The notes under the pieces are model-generated. The model was not told where the DNA came from. It was given only the letters and a program-made list of their open reading frames with translations, and searched no databases. DNA of 64,000 nt from Cardinium hertigii_C. Lineage in GTDB: Bacteria > Bacteroidota > Bacteroidia > Cytophagales > Amoebophilaceae. The DNA lies in contig NZ_JBOZWW010000048.1 of NCBI RefSeq assembly GCF_050864855.1, forward strand, positions 11,684-75,683, given 5' to 3'. Position 1 is the first letter of the stretch. Each line of letters opens with the position of its first letter. This document shows, in pieces, positions 58,223-64,000 of the stretch. Both the position numbers and the translations under genes were made by a program.

Positions 58223-58930
58223 ATGAAAAATAACATAAAAACTTTCCTATACGGCTCTATACTATCTTTAACCACATCTAGCTGTTTTGATAAACCGACC
58301 CCTCCAAATAAACTTAGAGATTCTCGAAGTGCAAAATCGAAACAAGATACATCTAAAACCCTAAACGCTTCAAAAGAAGCAAAAGAACTAGGACTAAACG
58401 AACAACGAGAGCCGCAAGGACCACAGGGCGCACCAGGACCACAGGGCGCACCAGGACCACAGGGCGCACCAGGACCACAGGGCGCACCAGGACCACAGGG
58501 CGCACCAGGACCACAGGGCGCACCAGGACCACAGGGCGCACCAGGACCACAGGGCGCACCAGGACCACAGGGCGCACCAGGACCACAGGGCGCACCAGGA
58601 GATAAAGGAGAACAAGGAGATAAAGGAGAACAAGGAGATAAAGGAGAACAAGGAGATAAAGGAGAACAAGGAGATAAAGGAGATAAAGGAGAACAAGGAG
58701 AACAAGGAGATAAAGGAGAACAAGGAGATAAAGGAGATAAAGGAGAACAAGGAGATAAAGGAGAACAAGGAGAACAAGGAGATAAAGGAGAACAAGGAGA
58801 TAAAGGAGAACAAGGAGATAAAGGAAAACAAGGAAAACAAGGAGATAAAGGAGAACAAGGAGATAAAGGAGAACAAGGAGATAAAGGAAAACAAGGAAAA
58901 CAAGGAGATAAAGGGGCACCAGTGAAATAA
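58223..58930 (+). CDS. Collagen-like lipoprotein
   Basis: The 235-residue protein has a lipoprotein signal (hydrophobic core then TTSSC, Cys21), a polar stem to about residue 65, then unbroken Gly-X-Y to the C-terminus. It has ten identical GPQGAP units (58418-58597, 18 bp each), then GDKGEQ with GEQ and GKQ variants. Bacterial collagen-like proteins form surface triple helices without hydroxyproline; proline-rich plus charged K-E pairs give stability, and they often bind host molecules. No C-terminal anchor is seen, so attachment would be by the N-terminal lipid. The DNA repeats allow copy-number change in frame. Confidence 0.85.
   Translation: MKNNIKTFLYGSILSLTTSSCFDKPTPPNKLRDSRSAKSKQDTSKTLNASKEAKELGLNEQREPQGPQGAPGPQGAPGPQGAPGPQGAPGPQGAPGPQGAPGPQGAPGPQGAPGPQGAPGPQGAPGDKGEQGDKGEQGDKGEQGDKGEQGDKGDKGEQGEQGDKGEQGDKGDKGEQGDKGEQGEQGDKGEQGDKGEQGDKGKQGKQGDKGEQGDKGEQGDKGKQGKQGDKGAPVK
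58418..58918 (+). repeat. 18-bp tandem repeats in the collagen-like gene
   Basis: Ten 18-bp copies encode GPQGAP (58418-58597). They are followed by 9- and 18-bp units encoding GDK, GEQ and GKQ. All unit lengths are multiples of 9, so slippage keeps the Gly-X-Y register. Confidence 0.9.
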
Positions 58931-58998
58931 AAAAGATAAAAGAAAGATTATACGAACGAAAAAAAGCTTACTAAAAATAAATTAGTCTTTTCCAAAAA

Positions 58999-59030
58999 GC
59001 CAAAAGTTCATAGACTTATGAATTTTTGGC
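58999..59030 (+). terminator. Terminator after the collagen-like lipoprotein gene
   Basis: GCCAAAAGTTCATA pairs with TATGAATTTTTGGC over 13 of 14 positions around a 4-base loop, followed after CCCA by a T run, 68 bp after the stop. Confidence 0.75.
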
Positions 59031-59093
59031 CCATTTTTCTTTTTCAAAGCTGTAATAAAAAATAAGTTTCTTTTATATTAAAAAAGCCTCCCT

Positions 59094-59128
59094 AAAAATT
59101 ATCGGAAATTAAATTCCCGATAATTTTT
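59094..59128 (+). terminator. Second terminator, copy of that at 57865
   Basis: AAAAATTATCGG and CCGATAATTTTT form a 12-bp stem ending in T residues. Surrounding bases (CCTAAAA...GGAAATT...TTAATT..CAA.CAAAAT) match the terminator at 57865, so this belongs to a duplicated gene unit. Confidence 0.75.
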
Positions 59129-59692
59129 TAATTAACAAGCAAAATATAGATATATTGTTTGGTTATAAAGTAGTGAAGATTATATACGCATACCTTAAAA
59201 AACGCATTGAATATTAAAAAAACGTAACCCCGAAATTGTTTTAGCTTATCCCTTAAGGCTAAATTCTATCACAATAAATAGCTATCATAACCTCTTCCAA
59301 AACCGCTGTTTTTTAAAGCCTTGCTTTCCTATCGTTAAGAAACTATTTTGAAGCCTTCTAAAACAAATCCAATAAAGACAAAAGTTTCCGCCCACAAAGC
59401 CCTAAAATTATAGTGGACAATCCATGGTAGAGCAAGTCAAATTTTATTTGACCTAATCCTATCATATAGCTAACCCTACTCCTTCTGCTACACATCAAGC
59501 AGGTACACACTTTTTGCTATAAAAGCAAGTATAGATCAAGATACATATTTGGATCATATCAAAAAAATACTTAAATTTACTCCTTTGCTCTTAAGTAAGA
59601 TGGCTTTAGCTCCAATAAGCATAAAAATAATGTTGACTCATAGACTTGTACTTTACGTTAAGGAAATAAACCACCAAACATAGATTAAAGCA

Positions 59693-59905
59693 ATGAAAAA
59701 CAACGTAAAAACCTTCCTATACGACGCTATAGTATCCACATCTAGCGGTTTCCATACACCACTCCCCCACATAAACTTAATCATTCAAATAATAGAAAAT
59801 CAAAAGAAAGTGCGTAGAAAAACCTAGGTTCTTCCAAAGAAATAAAAGAACTAGGATTAAACAAACAACTAAGACTACAAAGGATACGAGGATCTGATGG
59901 CTTAG
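59693..59905 (+). pseudogene. Decayed collagen-like gene copy
   Basis: The start MKNNVKTFLYDAIVSTSSG matches the intact gene's MKNNIKTFLYGSILSLTTSS. After indels and an early stop, the match resumes at KEIKELGLNKQLRLQR (intact: KEAKELGLNEQREPQG). The Gly-X-Y repeat is gone. It is the third member of the tandem array. Confidence 0.75.
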
Positions 59906-59986
59906 TCTTTATTAGTTGTATAAGCTAGCGCACCTCTATTCATTATAGATATGACCTATAACATAACCTTTAAAATTAAATCTATT

Positions 59987-60907
59987 ATGAAAAAACAATT
60001 AAGTTTAAACATGATTTTTGTAGCAGCTTATATTTTATTTAGTGCAAAAATGTGCCATTCGCTTCCCAATAATAGACCAATCAACCAAGCAAAACCGCGT
60101 ATCAATAAGTATACTTGGAAAAATACAAAAATTGATAATCCGTCAGAAAATTCTTATAAATACCTTAAGCAATCAATAGATACCGACAACAAAACAGTGC
60201 AACAAACCCATACTACGCTTACTGATAATAAAGAAAAAAGAAACGCAGCACCATTAAAAGAAAATAATACCTCTATTCCTACTACTTCTATAGATAGAAA
60301 TATGGATAATCATTCAAAAAAATATAATCAACCAAGAACTAACACAGAAAAAACAAACAAATCAACTTATATTCCTAGACTTGCTGATAATAAAGCAAAC
60401 AATCCAAAACCAGTACAAGAAAAAAACACTTTTAGTCCTACTCCTACTCCTACTACACCTAAGCCGGTAGCAATTGTTCAACCTATTTCAAATAATTCCC
60501 CTATTGTTAATCACTCAGAAGTTGATTATAAAAAAACTGATCAATCAAGAACCAACACAAAAAAAATAGATAAAAAAATTTATTATATTAAACTTGATCT
60601 TAATACTAAACTTTCTTACGAAGAAAAAAATGAAAAATTAAACGAATTAATACAAATAAATAAAACTATAGACGAACAACAAAAAAAAATATTAGCTTTA
60701 CAAAATAAATTAACACAATTGCAAGAAATTAAAAATAGAGAAAAAGAAATAATAAATTTACAAGAAACATTAAATTTGTTACAAGAAAATTTAAACAGAT
60801 TACAACAAATAAAAGAAAAAATCGATAATTCTGTTAAAAAAACATTAATGAAATATCATTATGCAGTAGTCAACAAAACGCGACAGAACCAAAATTATAG
60901 CCATTAA
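59987..60907 (+). CDS. Secreted coiled-coil protein of unknown function
   Basis: I do not recognise this protein of about 306 residues. The ATG at 59987 gives a clear Sec signal (MKKQLSLNMIFVAAYILF). The middle is polar, Asn/Thr-rich, with two diverged units of the form Y-QPRTNTEKT and TDQSRTNTKKI. The last 100 residues have strong Leu/Ile heptads (ILALQNKLTQLQEI, IINLQETLNLLQENL), a coiled coil. A start at 59951 would bury the signal. Its stop codon overlaps that of the opposite gene by four bases. Confidence 0.75.
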   Translation: MKKQLSLNMIFVAAYILFSAKMCHSLPNNRPINQAKPRINKYTWKNTKIDNPSENSYKYLKQSIDTDNKTVQQTHTTLTDNKEKRNAAPLKENNTSIPTTSIDRNMDNHSKKYNQPRTNTEKTNKSTYIPRLADNKANNPKPVQEKNTFSPTPTPTTPKPVAIVQPISNNSPIVNHSEVDYKKTDQSRTNTKKIDKKIYYIKLDLNTKLSYEEKNEKLNELIQINKTIDEQQKKILALQNKLTQLQEIKNREKEIINLQETLNLLQENLNRLQQIKEKIDNSVKKTLMKYHYAVVNKTRQNQNYSH

Positions 60908-62427
60908 CTATAGGCAATCAATGTAGGTTTGGGCATTGTTTTATTTTTAAAGTGACCAATAGAAAGCTGAACCGATGGTACGACCTTCTCTAACAAAGGG
61001 CTGTATCCTATTGTACATGCTAGTGTGGGCCATGACATACGGACATGTTCCAATTGTACCCCTACGCCATACCTGTCTACCCAAGTCTGGTTCAATAGCT
61101 GATTGCTTTGATTGTATAGCCCAATAAAATGGGTAAAGCCAAGACAAACCAAACGGATGGTTTGTATAACGATTGGCTGATGCAAGGTGCTCTGTAACTG
61201 CACATTAAGCCGTCCATAAATAGGTTGTTGCAAACGGTTATATTGGTCAAGTGGTGCCAATGATTCAGGATCACGGATCCGGATGCCTAGTGCACGTTCT
61301 TGAGGCATACGGTAACCTATTATATAGTTTATGGCTATAGATTGACGCATCCCATTACAGGTTCGTATGGGCGGACCTAAATAGGCCAATGCAAGTTTCA
61401 GTATTGCTTCTTCTAATCTTTTTTTATATACAAAAGCGCCTGACTCAAAGCTTACATGCAAATATTTAAAGGTAGGATGGGCAATATTTTTAATACCATT
61501 GATGGCTATATAATGTCTGTTGTTGTATGCGCCATTTTGGTAGCCATATAGCACTTCTATAGACCCACCATTGGGTAGCCTTTCCAACGCATTCAGTTTG
61601 TACACCCCTCTTATAGTGGTGTAACCATCCGCTACCCAACCTACTTTACCCAAAATCAGTCTATAACTATGGTAAGGACTATGGGGCCTATCCGAAACGG
61701 GTGGAGATGCGCTAAATTCTTTTACATAGCCACTTAGTCCAGTGATCCAATAGTAAGGCAAAGAAGATCTCTTTGCTGGTATAGCCCATAACTTACCAAT
61801 CCATAGATTTTTATGATTAAATTCATACGTATCCTCTATCTGATTGTAACATTGACCTCCGAAAAAATAATTTCCATGGAGCTTAGGCAGTTCATACATG
61901 CAGCCGTATCCCCATCTCTTTTTTAGGAAAAACTCTTGGGTAAAGCCATGGCCATAGCCCCATGCATTATGATGCGTTATGGTCAGCAACGGCCCCTCAT
62001 CTAGGCTGAAACCAAAGGTTATAGGAAATCGATCCTTGGTTTGTATCATTAGGTCCGATAAAGGGCTATTTCCATTTGAATCAACCACTTTACGGATAAT
62101 AGATACAGTTGAAAAGTAAGGCAATTCCATTAACCGCTTTTTGATAGATAATACCATTTTTCGATCAAAAATTGCGCCTGATTCCAAGTTAATCGCGCTA
62201 TAAATTAATGAAACATCAGTGGTAGGCGTCAGCCATTTAACCAAACGTAAGCAAGGATATGGTTTAACACTTATTGGGTCTATAGCACCTGTAGATGAGA
62301 TATTTATGGTTCTAAGGGTATAAGAAACAGCGGTAGAATCACTGGCCTGTACCTTATATGGTATACAAAAAGCAAGTACCAATCTAACCGTTAAACGTAT
62401 ATATTGATCTCTATATTTTTTGCCCAT
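60904..62427 (-). CDS. Omp85/BamA-like outer-membrane protein
   Basis: The 507-residue protein has a signal peptide (to about residue 28). Residues about 72-112 (IYSAINLESGAIFDRKMV, KRLMELPYFSTVSIIRKV) look like a POTRA repeat, and the remainder has alternating hydrophobic strands as in a 16-stranded barrel. The domain order suits a short Omp85-superfamily member (BamA/TamA-like) with only one or two POTRA domains; full BamA has five. It could assemble outer-membrane proteins or translocate a passenger. It may serve the secreted proteins beside it, but that is inference. Confidence 0.65.
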   Translation of the reverse strand: MGKKYRDQYIRLTVRLVLAFCIPYKVQASDSTAVSYTLRTINISSTGAIDPISVKPYPCLRLVKWLTPTTDVSLIYSAINLESGAIFDRKMVLSIKKRLMELPYFSTVSIIRKVVDSNGNSPLSDLMIQTKDRFPITFGFSLDEGPLLTITHHNAWGYGHGFTQEFFLKKRWGYGCMYELPKLHGNYFFGGQCYNQIEDTYEFNHKNLWIGKLWAIPAKRSSLPYYWITGLSGYVKEFSASPPVSDRPHSPYHSYRLILGKVGWVADGYTTIRGVYKLNALERLPNGGSIEVLYGYQNGAYNNRHYIAINGIKNIAHPTFKYLHVSFESGAFVYKKRLEEAILKLALAYLGPPIRTCNGMRQSIAINYIIGYRMPQERALGIRIRDPESLAPLDQYNRLQQPIYGRLNVQLQSTLHQPIVIQTIRLVCLGFTHFIGLYNQSNQLLNQTWVDRYGVGVQLEHVRMSWPTLACTIGYSPLLEKVVPSVQLSIGHFKNKTMPKPTLIAYS

Positions 62428-62494
62428 CGATACAACCCATTTAAACTATTATTGTCCTATATGTATGAATGGTCGATATAAATCATAGCTAGGC

Positions 62495-62524
62495 TAAGGT
62501 GTTATGATAAAGCATAACACCTTA
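62495..62524 (-). terminator. Hairpin between DUF2795 and Omp85-like genes
   Basis: TAAGGTGTTATG and its complement form a perfect 12-bp stem with a 6-base loop. With the stems at 62581-62608 and 62613-62643 it makes a row of hairpins. T tracts are weak, so this could be a terminator or a regulatory leader. Confidence 0.4.
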
Positions 62525-62580
62525 TTACCTAGAAATGATGACCACAATCATGTAAAAGCGGTAAGATAAACCAGATTAAA

Positions 62581-62608
62581 TTACTGGTTTGATAATAAAA
62601 ACCAGTAA
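62581..62608 (-). terminator. Hairpin downstream of the DUF2795 gene
   Basis: TTACTGGTTT and AAACCAGTAA form a perfect 10-bp stem with an 8-base loop, 77 bp after the DUF2795 stop. It is followed on the minus strand by TTTAAT, so it is a weak candidate terminator. Confidence 0.45.
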
Positions 62609-62684
62609 AAACTTATTTATTTAACTGTAAATCAAATAAATAACTTGGATTTTTAAGTTATTTTGCGATTTTACTTACCATCGA

Positions 62685-62906
62685 TCAATATTCATCTTCA
62701 TTAAAAATGAAATCATCACCTGTTGGATAATCGGGCCATATTTCTTCAATAGATGTATATGGATAATCGTCGTCATCCAATTCTTCTAAATTTCTAATAA
62801 CTTCAAAAGGAGCGCCTGACCGTTTGGCATAGTCTATTAATTCATCCTTAGTGGCTGGCCAAGGCGCATCTTCTAAATGGGATACAAGTTCAAGTGTCCA
62901 ATACAT
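62685..62906 (-). CDS. DUF2795-type small acidic protein
   Basis: The protein has about 73 residues, starting MYWTLELVSHLEDAPWPATK and ending in an acidic tail with EEIWPDYPTGDDF and NEDEY. This matches a small, strongly conserved protein of Bacteroidota that carries a DUF2795 domain (ELIDYAKRSGAP). Function is unknown. The ATG at 62906 fits the family start; a longer form from 62963 would add hydrophobic residues with no counterpart. Confidence 0.85.
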   Translation of the reverse strand: MYWTLELVSHLEDAPWPATKDELIDYAKRSGAPFEVIRNLEELDDDDYPYTSIEEIWPDYPTGDDFIFNEDEY

Positions 62907-63090
62907 AATATAAAAAGTAAAAAATAAATTAAATTTAAGCAGCGTTGGTAGCTTGTAAACCAAGCTTTAAGCAGCCAAAAATAGAGTAATTTCTAAATTT
63001 ATACAAGAAAGTTCCTCTATGGTTGCTGTTGCTATGTATTATTTAATTTTTATGATCTTACCTTTAAGGTTAAAACATTGACTTGTATAA

Positions 63091-64000
63091 TGAGGCCATT
63101 GCAATAGGTTTTTAGATTTTAGGATAAAAAAGTAATTGTTAATTTTATTAAAAGCTTAACTTGTAATTATTGTTTAGGTTGTGTAGTAAAAAATTTATGA
63201 TATTGTTATGTCAATAAAAGTAAGTGGTCAGTTAAGTTTATCAGATATATCAGCTAGTCGGCGTAAATGCAAGCATACGTTTTTTGATCAAATCAATAAT
63301 TTGATTAACTGGTCATTAGTAGAAAAAGAACTGCGTATGTATTATCCTAAAGGTTTACGCTTATCAGGCAAGCCTGCTTATAGTCCCCTTCTTTTGTTTA
63401 AAATGCTATTGCTTGAGCAGTGGTATGGACTGAGCGATTACCAAGTCGAAGAAGAAGTAAATGATCGTATTACTTTTAGCAGGTTTTGTGGTATTTCCAT
63501 GGATAATTCTGTTCCAGATCATAGTGTATTAAGCAGATTTAGGACTGCGCTTACAGAAAAAAAAGCTTTAGATAGATTGTTAAAAATCATAAATGATCAA
63601 TTATCTAACCATGGTGTTCTGGTGCAGCATGGTGCAGTTATTGACGCCTCTATCACCCCTACTCCTAGACGTCCCAAAGGTAAAAAGAGCTATGATTTGC
63701 GTGAGGATGGTACTATATCGGTATCTCATAGTTATCAAAAAGGGGTAGATCCAGAAGCTAGTTGGACCAAAAAAGGTCATAATCTTTACTATGGGTATAA
63801 ACGACATGTCCTTGTAGAAAGTAAAGAAGGTTTAGTTCTGTCAGTCAGTACTACAAAAGCATCTAGTCATGATGGTGCCCATTTACCTATATTATTGGAT
63901 AAAGTATCGCTAAAAGCAGGAAGCAGGCTCTATGGAGATAAAGGCTATAGCGGTTTGCCCAACGAAACTTTACTAAAAAACAAGAAATTAAAATCAGCTA
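63091..64000 (+). mobile_element. Second IS5-family copy, cut by the window end
   Basis: The left terminal repeat TGAGGCCATTGCAATAG and the following leader match the copy at 56040 with few changes. The element runs off the window. Confidence 0.9.
63208..64000 (+). CDS. IS5-family transposase, partial at window end
   Basis: The frame is open from the ATG at 63208 to the last base. It matches the transposase at 56157 with scattered substitutions, for example Val to Ile in the first-Asp motif (VIDAS) and Cys to Arg shortly after. No frameshift is seen in the visible 264 codons. Both copies point the same way. Confidence 0.93.
   Translation, partial: MSIKVSGQLSLSDISASRRKCKHTFFDQINNLINWSLVEKELRMYYPKGLRLSGKPAYSPLLLFKMLLLEQWYGLSDYQVEEEVNDRITFSRFCGISMDNSVPDHSVLSRFRTALTEKKALDRLLKIINDQLSNHGVLVQHGAVIDASITPTPRRPKGKKSYDLREDGTISVSHSYQKGVDPEASWTKKGHNLYYGYKRHVLVESKEGLVLSVSTTKASSHDGAHLPILLDKVSLKAGSRLYGDKGYSGLPNETLLKNKKLKSA

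Larger units (their letters stand above)
58931..59692 (+). other. Region between intact and decayed collagen-like genes
   Basis: These 762 bases hold two terminators (58999-59030 and 59094-59128) and, from about 59463, a diverged copy of the region upstream of the intact gene. The part 59140-59450 shows nothing recognisable. Confidence 0.5.

Noticed and set aside
58418..58918. Direct repeats resembling a CRISPR array
   Set aside because: Units of 18 bp are contiguous, without spacers of unique sequence, encode Gly-X-Y in frame, and have no cas genes nearby.
58353..58919. Long open frames on the minus strand through the collagen-like repeats, and likewise at 57332-57781
   Set aside because: They arise because the plus strand is very rich in A and G with few T, so the minus frames lack stops. 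The plus-strand product has a lipoprotein signal and regular Gly-X-Y; the minus products are meaningless Leu/Phe/Ser repeats.
59405..59440. IS3-type end (TAGTGGACA) at 59411, with a similar string at 22120
   Set aside because: The matches are only nine or ten bases long, with no transposase sequence or second end nearby.

Overview
The window is low-GC, gene-dense chromosome of a Bacteroidota bacterium that looks host-restricted. Direct signs are TATATTTG boxes (a match to the Bacteroidota -7 element TAnnTTTG) before several genes, a Bacteroidota-type outer-membrane 'putative porin', an atpB with a long N-terminal extension, a DUF2795 protein, and type 2 ileS. Small secreted proteins and lipoproteins of low complexity, a collagen-like gene array and several intact or decayed insertion sequences point to an intracellular symbiont of the Amoebophilaceae type (Cardinium/Amoebophilus). 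That assignment is inference; no 16S gene is present.

Layout. 1-6.2 kb: tRNA-Ser, a periplasmic-binding-fold protein, then leftward genes for a PLD-type nuclease, an MCE/MlaD protein, Der GTPase and an RmlD-like reductase. 6.8-16 kb: a KE-rich secreted protein, lpxB-ruvX, tRNA-His, dnaE, a glutathione peroxidase and a 587-residue secreted protein of unknown function. 16-25 kb: yebC, an ABC exporter, an ABC-F protein, lipA, then a two-gene operon whose first protein carries tyrosine motifs at 13-residue spacing, one of them an exact EPIYA, followed by a lipid A acyltransferase gene. 25-36.5 kb: valS, hemW, an MsbA-like exporter, a LysE-type exporter, an unknown membrane protein, 3-methyladenine glycosylase, ileS. 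36.6-38 kb: an insertion-sequence patch (an IS427-type element in a small lipoprotein gene, plus a transposase remnant). 38-45 kb: murD, CPBP protease, ruvB, DEAD-box helicase with a cold-shock protein, mutY, an exonuclease. 45.4-48.5 kb: priA bracketed by inverted IS982-like fragments. 48.7-56 kb: putative porin and the F1Fo-ATPase operon atpBEFHAG (no atpD or atpC here). 56-64 kb: two direct IS5 copies enclosing a tandem collagen-like gene array, a coiled-coil secreted protein, an Omp85-like protein and a DUF2795 protein.

Functionally the window combines housekeeping (replication, repair, translation, energy, cell wall, lipid A, lipoate) with an accessory layer of exported proteins that could act at the host interface. 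The strongest candidate for something new is the EPIYA/YxxP/YxxL protein at 23382-23885. The collagen-like array at 57.3-59.9 kb and the IS982-bracketed priA follow.
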